Assembly (NCBI GenBank): GCA_031422675.1
Contig: JANPMG010000056.1
Coordinates: forward strand, 1-35,905
Length of the DNA stretch: 35,905 nucleotides
DNA from: JAENVU01 sp031422675
Lineage (GTDB): Bacteria; Actinomycetota; Acidimicrobiia; IMCC26256; JAENVU01
Direction of reading: 5' to 3'
This document shows positions 6,262 through 12,590 of this stretch, one piece after another. Under the pieces are notes generated by a model. That model was not told the DNA's origin, did not search any database, and was given only the letters and a program-made list of their open reading frames with translations. Within the stretch, counting starts at the first letter, position 1. Every line of letters starts with the position of its first letter. The position numbers and the translations under genes are program-made.

Positions 6262-6689
6262 CCGTCGATCGTGGCGGACGCGGCGTTGCATTCGTCGCCG
6301 AGGATGGCGCGCAGGTCGTCTGGGATCGGCATCACCGCAAACTCGCTGACGTCCGCGCGGCCGGTGTTCCCCACCGGATAGCGGCCGAGCCACGATCCCG
6401 GCGCGGCGAGCATCAGCCGGAGAACCTGTCCGAACACTTCGCCCACGTCACGGTCCGCCACCCCCCGACCGAGCATCGCCACGTGAGTTCGGAGGTGCGC
6501 ACCGACGAACGGTTGGCTCAAGACGTGAGCCCGCTCCAGGTGTGACCACTGCCGGGCGACGTCGCCGTCGCGTCGCGCAGCACGAGCGGCCGCCGGCTCG
6601 ATTCGCCACGCAGCTCGGACCGGGCGGGCTTCATGCTGCCGCCCTCGTTCGTCCGTCGCAGGTATCGCAATGGTCGGCGACGGCGACAT
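6258..6689 (-). CDS. DUF3703 family protein (start uncertain, possible frameshift)
   Basis: Up to 143 residues. The core matches DUF3703: QWSHLERAHVLSQPF, HLRTHVAML, LLAAPGSWLGRYPVGNTG, and MPIPDDLRAIL. This family is regularly found between ArsR regulators and CDF exporters; its function is unknown. The start is problematic. An ATGA overlapping the cmtR stop (near 6634) would be the natural coupled start but is in the wrong frame; a -1 shift is needed to reach the family homology. The nearest in-frame ATG (6689) lies inside cmtR. Either there is a non-canonical start, programmed slippage or a sequencing error. Confidence 0.75.
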   Translation of the reverse strand: MSPSPTIAIPATDERGRQHEARPVRAAWRIEPAAARAARRDGDVARQWSHLERAHVLSQPFVGAHLRTHVAMLGRGVADRDVGEVFGQVLRLMLAAPGSWLGRYPVGNTGRADVSEFAVMPIPDDLRAILGDECNAASATIDG

Positions 6690-6960
6690 CACCCAACGCG
6701 TGGAGTAGCGCGGCCAGGCGCGCGTCGGCGATCTCGTAGCGGACGTTGCGGCCTTCACGCGCGGCGGTCACGAGCCCGCAACCGCGCAGGCAGGTGAGGT
6801 GGTTCGAGACGTTGGCCCGGGTGGCCCCGAGCGCCTCGGCGAGGTCCGCCGGATAGCTGCCACCGGCGGCGATGAGCAGGAGCATCTGCGTGCGAGTTGC
6901 GTCACTGAGCGCCCGCCCGACTCGCTGGAGTGCGTCGACACTGGCCGGGGTCCGGTTCAT
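6631..6960 (-). CDS. cmtR: CmtR-like ArsR/SmtB metal-sensing repressor
   Basis: A 109-residue winged-helix repressor. From ATG 6960 the recognition-helix segment reads NVSNHLTCLRGCGLV, placing Cys57 and Cys61 at the same numbering as the Cd(II)/Pb(II) ligands of mycobacterial CmtR. The third ligand (Cys102 there) could be Cys98 or Cys101 in the C-terminal HCDTC. ATG 6960 is preferred over GTG 6966 because TATAGT lies 7 nt before it. It heads the operon cmtR-DUF3703-CDF and should derepress it on Cd/Pb binding. Confidence 0.87.
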   Translation of the reverse strand: MNRTPASVDALQRVGRALSDATRTQMLLLIAAGGSYPADLAEALGATRANVSNHLTCLRGCGLVTAAREGRNVRYEIADARLAALLHALGDVAVADHCDTCDGRTRAAA

Positions 6961-6964
6961 GGAC

Positions 6965-6994
6965 ACAACTATACAGTATCTACTGTATAGTTGT
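6965..6994 (-). promoter_or_regulatory. 30-bp palindromic operator over the cmtR promoter
   Basis: ACAACTATACAGTA (6965-6978), a TC spacer and its perfect reverse complement (6981-6994). On the minus strand it contains a -10 TATAGT (6973-6968) and adjoins a -35-like CAGACA with an 18-nt spacer. A repressor bound here would block RNA polymerase directly. This is very likely the CmtR operator. Confidence 0.85.
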
Positions 6995-7051
6995 CTGGTG
7001 ACGAGCCGAACGAGGTGACGTGCGGAACCGGCGGCCGAAAGCGACGACCAC

Positions 7052-7100
7052 GTTCACTGGCCCCGCAGCCACCGAAGCGGTGGTTGCGGGGCCAGTGAAC
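7052..7100 (+). repeat. Hairpin repeat B2
   Basis: 22-nt arms (7052-7073 and 7079-7100) pair at every position, one as G-U, around loop GAAGC. It lies about 58 nt beyond the cmtR operator, so B1 and B2 bracket the metal-resistance operon in the same orientation. Confidence 0.92.
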
Positions 7101-7162
7101 AGTGTGAGCCGGGACCCCGATGGGACGCGGGCGAGGCGGGGACCTGACCGACCGGCTTCGAT

Positions 7163-7654
7163 TCAGCGGTTGGCGGCTTCGAGTTCGGTCTTGAGACTGG
7201 ACAGAATCCAGTTCCAACCACCACCACCCTGCTCCAGCGGCGACGAGCCCTCGAGCATGACCGCGGCGATCGGCGCGTCGGTCACGTCGTGGGTCACGGT
7301 CAACCGGGAGTAGCCGTCCGTCTCCTCCACGATCTCCCACGTCACCCGGCGAGCGCCCTCGGCCTCCTGCGCGGCGTCGAAGCGAAACCGGTAGGTCTGG
7401 ACGAGCAGGTGGGGTGCGTCGACCTCGAGAACCTCGCCGTCGACGCCGACTTCGGGCACCCCCATCTGCTCCACCATTTCGGCCGGCATCAGGGCCCGGA
7501 ATGCACCACCGGGCCGCAGGTCGTACTCCATGTGACCCGGATAGCCGTACCGGGCATTCCATTCGGGTGCGGTGATCGCCTCCCAGATCGCTTCCGGCGT
7601 GGCCTTGATGTACACGCGGTACTTCTGGACGGTCTCGGTCGTCGTGGTACTCAT
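7163..7654 (-). CDS. SRPBCC/AHSA1-like domain protein
   Basis: A 163-residue START-like protein of the AHSA1/Aha1-C group. Typical motifs are VYIKATPEAIWEAITAPEWNARYGYP, LRPGGAFRAL, VDGEVLEVDAPHLLVQTYRF and VTWEIVEETDGYSRLTVTHD. The C-terminal GGGWNWILSSLKTELE matches the family end. It probably binds a hydrophobic ligand. ATG 7654 overlaps the HTH gene by 4 nt. ArsR-type regulators fused by operon to SRPBCC proteins are a common actinobacterial pair. Confidence 0.88.
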   Translation of the reverse strand: MSTTTTETVQKYRVYIKATPEAIWEAITAPEWNARYGYPGHMEYDLRPGGAFRALMPAEMVEQMGVPEVGVDGEVLEVDAPHLLVQTYRFRFDAAQEAEGARRVTWEIVEETDGYSRLTVTHDVTDAPIAAVMLEGSSPLEQGGGGWNWILSSLKTELEAANR

Positions 7655-7998
7655 GCGGTTTCCTCCAATGTGTGTTTCAGGTCGGAGAGCGCCGACACCT
7701 GGCGCTCCGTGTACTTGTCGATCCACCGGTCGTGCACCAGCCGAATCGGAACCGGATTGAGAAAGTGCAACTTCTCGCGACCCGATCGTTGCGTGAGGAC
7801 CAAGCCGGCGTGCTCCAACACGCGCAGATGTTTCATGACGCCGAATCGGGTCATCTCCAACTCGGATTCCAACTCGGTCAAGGTGCGGCCGTCCTGGGCA
7901 AAGAGCAGATCCAGCAGGAACCGACGGGTCGGATCGGCGAGCGCCTTGAACACGGGGTCGTCGCTCCTCTGGCTTTCCACTGCGGGCACGTCGCTCAC
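7651..7998 (-). CDS. ArsR-family transcriptional regulator (SRPBCC-linked)
   Basis: A 115-residue winged-helix protein: FKALADPTRRFLLDLLFAQDGRTLTELE, then MTRFGVMKHLRVLEHAGLVLTQRSGREKLHFLNPVPI. It lacks the Cys ligands of metal sensors and ends in a helical stretch containing DRWIDKYTERQVSALSDLK, typical of the subgroup paired with AHSA1 proteins. GTG 7998 lies 7 nt after a TATCCT -10, so a leaderless mRNA is likely. It should repress its own promoter. Confidence 0.9.
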   Translation of the reverse strand: MSDVPAVESQRSDDPVFKALADPTRRFLLDLLFAQDGRTLTELESELEMTRFGVMKHLRVLEHAGLVLTQRSGREKLHFLNPVPIRLVHDRWIDKYTERQVSALSDLKHTLEETA

Positions 7999-8005
7999 CT
8001 GGCCC

Positions 8006-8035
8006 AGGATAGGTGACTATCCGGTCACATGTCAA
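8006..8035 (-). promoter_or_regulatory. Promoter/operator of the ArsR-SRPBCC operon
   Basis: On the minus strand, TTGACA (8035-8030), an 18-nt spacer and TATCCT (8011-8006), then 7 nt to GTG 7998. The spacer holds the inverted repeat GTGAC (8013-8017) / GTCAC (8024-8028), a likely operator. Confidence 0.7.
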
Positions 8036-8057
8036 GGGTGCTGCGCCGGCAGGCCGA

Positions 8058-8063
8058 TAGGTT
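8058..8063 (+). promoter_or_regulatory. -10 box of tadA (leaderless)
   Basis: TAGGTT followed after 6 nt by GTG 8070. The promoter diverges from that of the ArsR gene, about 50 bp away. No strong -35 is visible. Confidence 0.4.
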
Positions 8064-8069
8064 CAAAAC

Positions 8070-8534
8070 GTGGAGCCCGATGCCGTCGAACGCCTCATGG
8101 CGATTGCCCTCGACGAAGCCGCGGCCGCCGAGGCGCACGGCGACGTGCCGATCGGCGCCGTCGTCGCACGCATCGACACCGGCGCGGTCGTCGCGCAACG
8201 CCACAACGAGCGCGAGCTCGCGCAAGACCCGACGGCGCACGCCGAGGTACTCGCGTTGCGTGATGCGGCGGCCGCGCTCGGCAGTTGGCGACTCGACGAG
8301 TGCGCGCTCGTCGTCACGCTGGAGCCGTGCGCGATGTGCGCGGGCGCGCTGGTGAACGCGCGCATCGGTCTCGTCGTCTTCGGGGCCGACGATCCCAAGG
8401 CCGGCGCAGTGGGCAGCCGCTACCACCTCCTCGCCGATCCCCGCCTGAACCACGAGTGTCCGGTCGTCCCCGGCGTCCGCGCCGCTGAGGCCGCGGCACT
8501 GCTGCGCGGGTTCTTTTCGAGCCGCCGAACCTGA
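8070..8534 (+). CDS. tadA: tRNA-specific adenosine deaminase TadA
   Basis: A 154-residue cytidine-deaminase-fold enzyme that converts A34 to inosine in tRNA-Arg(ACG). The zinc site is complete: His57 with proton-shuttle Glu59 (TAHAEVLAL), Cys87 and Cys90 (TLEPCAMCAGA). The N-terminal MAIALDEAAAAEAHGDVPIGAVV and C-terminal LNHECPVVPGV are typical. GTG 8070 is supported by a -10 box 6 nt upstream. tRNA-Ser(CGA) follows on the same strand. Confidence 0.95.
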   Translation: MEPDAVERLMAIALDEAAAAEAHGDVPIGAVVARIDTGAVVAQRHNERELAQDPTAHAEVLALRDAAAALGSWRLDECALVVTLEPCAMCAGALVNARIGLVVFGADDPKAGAVGSRYHLLADPRLNHECPVVPGVRAAEAAALLRGFFSSRRT

Positions 8535-8546
8535 AGCGACCGTCAG

Positions 8547-8552
8547 TACACT
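8547..8552 (+). promoter_or_regulatory. Probable -10 box of tRNA-Ser(CGA)
   Basis: TACACT at 8547-8552; transcription would start near 8559-8561, directly at the leader hairpin. No convincing -35. Confidence 0.35.
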
Positions 8553-8560
8553 GTCGCCTC

Positions 8561-8578
8561 CGTGCCCCTCGGGGCACG
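8561..8578 (+). promoter_or_regulatory. Leader hairpin before tRNA-Ser(CGA)
   Basis: A perfect palindrome CGTGCCCC-TC-GGGGCACG (8-bp arms, or 7 bp with a CTCG loop) that ends 4 nt before the tRNA. It has the same position as the hairpin before tRNA-Ser(GGA) but an unrelated sequence. Confidence 0.5.
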
Positions 8579-8582
8579 CCCA

Positions 8583-8670
8583 GGAGGGGTGCGAGAGCGG
8601 CCGAATCGGATGGTCTCGAAAACCATTGTGGGGAAACTCACCGTGGGTTCAAATCCCACCCCCTCCGCCA
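8583..8670 (+). tRNA. tRNA-Ser (anticodon CGA)
   Basis: A class II tRNA. The acceptor stem GGAGGGG (8583-8589) pairs with CCCCTCC (8660-8666), discriminator G8667, and CCA is encoded at 8668-8670. The anticodon loop CTCGAAA carries CGA at 8617-8619. There is a long variable arm, and the T arm is GTGGG-TTCAAAT-CCCAC. It reads UCG. The 5' half and variable arm are nearly identical to tRNA-Ser(GGA) at 142. Confidence 0.95.
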
Positions 8671-8680
8671 CGCGCGAGTC

Positions 8681-8707
8681 GGGGCCAGGATCGATGATTC
8701 TGGCCCC
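8681..8707 (+). terminator. Hairpin after tRNA-Ser(CGA), probable terminator
   Basis: GGGGCCAG (8681-8688) pairs with CTGGCCCC (8700-8707), and the stem can extend inward (ATC/GAT). There is no T-tract, as is common for terminators in high-GC actinobacteria. Bases 8708-8834 hold nothing I recognise. Confidence 0.55.
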
Positions 8708-8834
8708 GGAAGAGTGTGTCCGCTACCCGACATCGCGGCGCGCAAAGCGCTCCGTACGACCGAGGACTTCGCGCGTCGGCCCCGTGCGTCGGAGGCGGCG
8801 GGAGCGGGACTGGCCCTGCGATGAATATCGATCC

Positions 8835-9254
8835 CTAGACCCGAGGGTCCGGCGCCGCCATCCGCCAGGCTTCGGGGACTGCGTCGTCGATCTCGGCCCA
8901 GGTCACCTTGCCCGCGGCCGACGGTTCGCTGCCCCATCGGGATGCCAACCGGTCGACGATTTCGAGACCGCGTCCGCCGGCGTTCATCCCGCGGTTCGGG
9001 TCGCGCCGTTGGGGGAGTTGCGTGCCGGCGTCGAACACGCTGATCCGCACTGCACCTGAGATCCGTGCCAGCTCCAAAGAAATCGGCGCATCGCCGTGGA
9101 CCACCGCGTTCGTCACGAGTTCGGTCACCACCAACGCACCGATGTGACCGGCATCGGCGGACCCGACGTCGAGGAGCCAGTCCAGGGTCAAACGACGGGC
9201 CCGCCGCGGGCTGGTGGGCGACCGGGGCAGGGCGACGTTGAGAGAGGGCGCCAT
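8835..9254 (-). CDS. RsbW-like ATP-binding regulatory kinase (HATPase_c_2)
   Basis: A 139-residue GHKL-type ATP-binding domain of the anti-sigma-factor kinase class. The N box is ELVTNAVVHG (Asn49 region), the G1 box VFDAGTQLP and the G2 box GGRGLEIVDRLASRWG. Such stand-alone domains in actinobacteria act in partner-switching control of sigma factors or phosphatases. No anti-anti-sigma gene lies beside it. ATG 9254 has a strong Shine-Dalgarno (GGAGGAGAG) about 4 nt upstream, unlike most leaderless genes here. The longer open frame upstream has no family match. Confidence 0.88.
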   Translation of the reverse strand: MAPSLNVALPRSPTSPRRARRLTLDWLLDVGSADAGHIGALVVTELVTNAVVHGDAPISLELARISGAVRISVFDAGTQLPQRRDPNRGMNAGGRGLEIVDRLASRWGSEPSAAGKVTWAEIDDAVPEAWRMAAPDPRV

Positions 9255-9511
9255 CTGCTCTCCTCCGTCCTCTGCACACTGACGCGTCCGTGGATGGGCA
9301 CCCGACGCGCCGCCGGCGCGGCCGATGTCCCGGCATACCCGGCGATCGGTGCGGACAAACCCAACCACCGCGTGCACCCCGTCCGCGAAGTCGGCGCCCG
9401 ATCCTGCCCGCGGTGCCTCCCACCGGAATCGGTCCTCCGGTGCCAACCAGTTCGAACGCTGGCTCGCGGCGCGGCCGCAACCGTCCCGGGTCACCACGCC
9501 GGCGAGGGTCC

Positions 9512-10372
9512 TCAACTCGCGGGCGTGAGTCCCAGGTTCTCGTAGATCATCTGCGTTGCGCGCGACCGGTTCAGCGTGATGAAGTGCAGGCCGGGGGCGC
9601 CACCGTCGAGGAGCCGGCGCGACAACGCGGTGGCTTCCTCGACCCCCACGTTGAACACCGCTTCGGGGTCGTGCTCCACCGCGTACAACTTGTCGGCGAG
9701 CCACGCCGGGAACTCCGAACCTTGGAGTTCGGTCATGCGCTTGATGCTGCTGATCGCGGTGGCCGGCATGATGCCGGGTATCACCGGCTTGTCCACTCCG
9801 AGATCGTGCAGGCTCGTGACGAGATCGAAGTAGTGCTCGGCGTCGAAGAAAAACTGGGTGATCGCGAAATCCGCCTCGGCCAGCTTCTCGGCCGTCCGGG
9901 CGCGATCCGCGTCACGACTCTCGGCTTTGGGATGCGGTTCGGGGAACGCGGCGACGCCGATGGCGAAATCGCCGACGTTGCGGACGAGCCGCACCAGATC
10001 AATGGCGTGATCCAGTTCACCCGGAGGAAGGTCTGAGTCCTTGGGTGGGTCTCCACCCAGCGCCAGGATGTTCTCGATGCCGGCGTCTCGGTAGCGGGCC
10101 GCGATGTCGACCAGCTCGGCACGGGAATGACAGACGCAGGTGAGATGCGCCATCGGCGTCACGGTGGTGTCCCGGTGCAGACCGGTCACGATGTCGTGGG
10201 TCATCTCGCGGGTGCCGCCGCCGGCGCCGTAGGTGACCGATGCGAACGAGGGCGCGAGCGGTTCGAGTTCGGCCAGCGCCGCGGTCAGCGCCTCGGCGGC
10301 GGCGGGTGTCTTCGGGGGGAAGAACTCGAAGCTGTAGGTGGGGCCAGTCGCGAGGATGTCGGTGATCTTCAT
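9512..10372 (-). CDS. metF: 5,10-methylenetetrahydrofolate reductase
   Basis: A 286-residue FAD-containing TIM barrel that reduces methylene-THF to methyl-THF for methionine synthesis. Clear motifs are the N-terminal YSFEFFPPKT (catalytic Glu), SVTYGAGGGTR, HLTCVCHSRAEL, NILALGGDPP, DFAITQFFFD and PVIPGIMPATA. Length is normal. ATG 10372 starts at the family N-terminus. It diverges from the DUF2505 gene, with a 39-bp shared promoter region. Confidence 0.95.
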   Translation of the reverse strand: MKITDILATGPTYSFEFFPPKTPAAAEALTAALAELEPLAPSFASVTYGAGGGTREMTHDIVTGLHRDTTVTPMAHLTCVCHSRAELVDIAARYRDAGIENILALGGDPPKDSDLPPGELDHAIDLVRLVRNVGDFAIGVAAFPEPHPKAESRDADRARTAEKLAEADFAITQFFFDAEHYFDLVTSLHDLGVDKPVIPGIMPATAISSIKRMTELQGSEFPAWLADKLYAVEHDPEAVFNVGVEEATALSRRLLDGGAPGLHFITLNRSRATQMIYENLGLTPAS

Positions 10373-10411
10373 GGTCGGAGAAGGGTACGCGAGGGCGTAC
10401 CGTCTCCGGCC

Positions 10412-10903
10412 ATGCACTTCGAGATCGTCCAGGACCTGCGAGGAACGGTCGGCGCCGTGGACGCGGCGCTCGTCGACCCGGAGTTTCTTGTTCGGATGGC
10501 GGAACTCCCCAAGCTCGGCTCGGCCGTGGTGTTGGACCAACGCCGGGACGGCGACGTGATGTACCAGGACGTTCGGTTCCTTTTCCAGGCCGAGATGTCC
10601 TCCGCCGTGACGCGTGTGGTCGATCCGGCCCTGATGACCTGGATCGAGCGGTCCGTCTGCGACCTCACCACCCACGAGACCGGGTGCGAGATCCTCCCGG
10701 ATCATTACGGCGGTCTGTTGCGGGGTCGCTACCGATCCGTGGTGACACTGGCACGCACCGGGTGTCGCCGCACCATCATCGGCGACGTCAAGGTGAAGAT
10801 GCCGTTGGTGGGCGGGAAAGTGGAGGGCGCGATCGTCGGCGGCCTCCGCGAGAACGCCGCCGCCCAGGTTGGGCTCCTCGACGTCTTCGTCGGCCTCCGC
10901 TGA
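10412..10903 (+). CDS. DUF2505 family protein
   Basis: A 163-residue protein of the actinobacterial DUF2505 family (SRPBCC-like fold). It begins MHFEIVQDLRGTVGAVDAAL, and has YQDVRFLF, a central ETGCEILPDHYGGLLRG and a C-terminal KMPLVGGKVEGAIVGGLRENA. The last block, a Gly-rich strand before a terminal helix, is the best diagnostic. Function is unknown; a lipid-binding role is only suggested by the fold. ATG 10412 lies 8 nt after a TACCGT box (10398-10403). Confidence 0.82.
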   Translation: MHFEIVQDLRGTVGAVDAALVDPEFLVRMAELPKLGSAVVLDQRRDGDVMYQDVRFLFQAEMSSAVTRVVDPALMTWIERSVCDLTTHETGCEILPDHYGGLLRGRYRSVVTLARTGCRRTIIGDVKVKMPLVGGKVEGAIVGGLRENAAAQVGLLDVFVGLR

Positions 10904-10943
10904 CGCGTCCGCATTCGTGCGTGCAACGTGACCGGGACGCGCC

Positions 10944-11225
10944 TCAAGAGCTGCGGCTGTTCCGGAACCGGCGCAGGCGCAGCGAGTTCGTCACGACGAA
11001 CACCGAGGAGAAGCCCATCGCCCCCGCCGCGATCACCGGGTTCAACAGCCCGAGCGTGGCGACCTCGGTGGCGAGGTTCACCGCGGCCGAATCGACTCCC
11101 GGCACCTTGGCGAGTTCCTTCTCCACCCGCGCCGCGCACGACGCGCACGTCATCCCGCCGATCGCCAGGTCCACCCGGGTCTCCGGCGTCGGCTTGGTCA
11201 TCGGCTCGGTCATCGGCGTGTTCAT
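10944..11225 (-). pseudogene. Copper P-type ATPase remnant: HMA domain joined to C-terminal membrane helix
   Basis: An intact 93-residue frame. Residues 17-54 are a heavy-metal-associated domain with the copper motif GMTCASC (Cys27, Cys30). Residues 59-88 (GLLNPVIAAGAMGFSSVFVVTNSLRLRRFR) match the last transmembrane helix and C-terminus of CopA/CtpV-type ATPases. Everything between is gone: actuator, P domain with DKTGT, N domain and seven helices, roughly 650 residues. The join near residues 55-58 keeps the frame. The promoter is preserved, so the product may be made as a membrane-anchored copper-binding protein. Either a decaying gene or a neofunctionalised mini-protein. Confidence 0.72.
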
Positions 11226-11259
11226 GGTCACCACCACCTCGGGGACTCTCACGACCAAT

Positions 11260-11288
11260 AGTATACCCCCCTACCCTATCAGGGTCAA
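11260..11288 (-). promoter_or_regulatory. Promoter with copper-type (CsoR-like) GC box
   Basis: Minus-strand TTGACC (11288-11283), a 17-nt spacer and TATACT (11265-11260). The spacer and -10 contain a C/G-run element, TATACCCCCCTACCC on the plus strand, that resembles CsoR-type copper operators. This fits the copper ATPase remnant it drives. Confidence 0.55.
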
Positions 11289-11360
11289 GGGCCGACATCG
11301 GCGCTGGTTTCCGACTCCGGTCCTTCGACCGTACCGGTGCGCGGATGACAAACTTCCCGC

Positions 11361-12485
11361 ATGCCGCCCGAAAAGCTCCAGTGGAAGCACCTGTACGACG
11401 AGGTCGTCACATCCGGTCTGTGCACCGGGTGCGCCGGATGCGTGATCGCATGCCCGCACGACGTGCTCGGCTATCAGGACACCGAAGGGGTGTACAAGCC
11501 TTTCCAACTCGAGGAGTACGGCGGACCCGCCGACTGCTCCCACGGCGACAAGGGGTGCACCTCCTGCACGCGCGCGTGCCCGCGGTTCCGGGCGTGGGAA
11601 CCCGAGATCGACGAGTTCATGTTCGGCCGCACCCGCACCCCGGACGAGATCTCGGGGATCTACAAGGACATCGTGCTGGCCCGCGCGTCGGACCCGGTCA
11701 TCCACGAGGTGGGCCAGGACGGCGGGCTCGTCGGCGCGATCCTCCTCTACTGCCTCGAGAAGGACATCATCGACGCCGCCTTGGTGAGCTATCTCGAAGG
11801 TGACGGCACCACGTGGAAGGCCATCCCCGGAGTGGCGCGCACCCGCGAGGAGATCATTGCGTCCGCCGGTTCCCGCTACACCTACAGCGCGAACACGATG
11901 GCCTACGCCGAAGCGGTGGAGGGCGGCGCGGAACGGATCGCGCTCGTGGGCATGAGCTGTCAGAGTTCGGTGCCGCCGGTCATGAAGCAACGCAAGGCCG
12001 GCAAGGTGGGGCGCCGACTCTCGCTCAACATCGGTCTCCTGTGTTCCAAGACCTTCGACGACGCGATCTTCGAGGAACTCTTCGAGGCGAAGTACGGCCT
12101 GAAGAAGGCCGACATGAAGAAGATGAACATCAAGGGCGTCTTCCAGATCTGGATGAAGAACGGCGACTATCACGAGGTCCCGCTCAAGGAATGTCACGCG
12201 TGGACCCGCGAGGGCTGTAAGGCGTGTCCCGACTTCGCCGCCGAACACGCCGACATCTCCACCGGGGGTATCGGCAAGTTCAACGACTGGACGCTCACCA
12301 TCGTCCGGACCGACATCGGGCGCGAGATCATGGACGGCATGCTCGCCGAGGGTTGGATCGAGACCCGACCCGGCGACGACGACCCGGACGCGATCGCGCT
12401 CATGCACAAACTCGCGGCCCGGTCCCGCAAGCGGTGGCCCGAGTTCGCAATCGACGCGCCGCGGCTCCTGCCCGTTAAACCCTGA
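11361..12485 (+). CDS. FrhB/FdhB-family iron-sulfur flavoprotein (F420-type oxidoreductase)
   Basis: A 374-residue protein of the coenzyme F420 hydrogenase/dehydrogenase beta-subunit family. The N-terminus holds two Cys clusters: Cys21, 24, 27, 31 (CTGCAGCVIACP) and Cys59, 66, 69, 73 (CTSCTRACP), enough for two 4Fe-4S centres. The middle has the FrhB block (QDGGLVGAILLYCL, VGMSCQ, LNIGLLCSKTF), and the C-terminal half has the conserved KACPDFAAEHADISTGGIG. It probably shuttles electrons between F420 or a flavin and a partner. No hydrogenase or dehydrogenase partner lies adjacent, so the substrate is unknown. ATG 11361. Confidence 0.88.
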   Translation: MPPEKLQWKHLYDEVVTSGLCTGCAGCVIACPHDVLGYQDTEGVYKPFQLEEYGGPADCSHGDKGCTSCTRACPRFRAWEPEIDEFMFGRTRTPDEISGIYKDIVLARASDPVIHEVGQDGGLVGAILLYCLEKDIIDAALVSYLEGDGTTWKAIPGVARTREEIIASAGSRYTYSANTMAYAEAVEGGAERIALVGMSCQSSVPPVMKQRKAGKVGRRLSLNIGLLCSKTFDDAIFEELFEAKYGLKKADMKKMNIKGVFQIWMKNGDYHEVPLKECHAWTREGCKACPDFAAEHADISTGGIGKFNDWTLTIVRTDIGREIMDGMLAEGWIETRPGDDDPDAIALMHKLAARSRKRWPEFAIDAPRLLPVKP

Positions 12486-12525
12486 TCGATCCCTGATCGA
12501 TCGGGTTGCCGATCCGCTCGGCCCC

Positions 12526-12531
12526 TAGAAT
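12526..12531 (+). promoter_or_regulatory. -10 box of nhaA
   Basis: TAGAAT at 12526-12531 gives a start near 12538 and a 5' leader of about 50 nt ending in a GGAG-type ribosome site before ATG 12591. Upstream, TGATCGATC occurs twice (12483-12503 region). Confidence 0.4.
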
Positions 12532-12590
12532 CGGTACTCGGCGCGCCGGGAAGTCTGGTCGGCATCCCTATCCCGACGCGTGGAGAATCG

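Noticed and set aside
142..8667. Prophage or ICE integration at the tRNA-Ser genes.
   Set aside because: No integrase, excisionase, or phage or conjugation gene; the tRNA similarity is explained by isoacceptor relatedness.
8835..9704. Extension of the RsbW-like gene to a 289-codon frame.
   Set aside because: The upstream part is Arg-rich high-GC noise, and the strong Shine-Dalgarno sits at ATG 9254.
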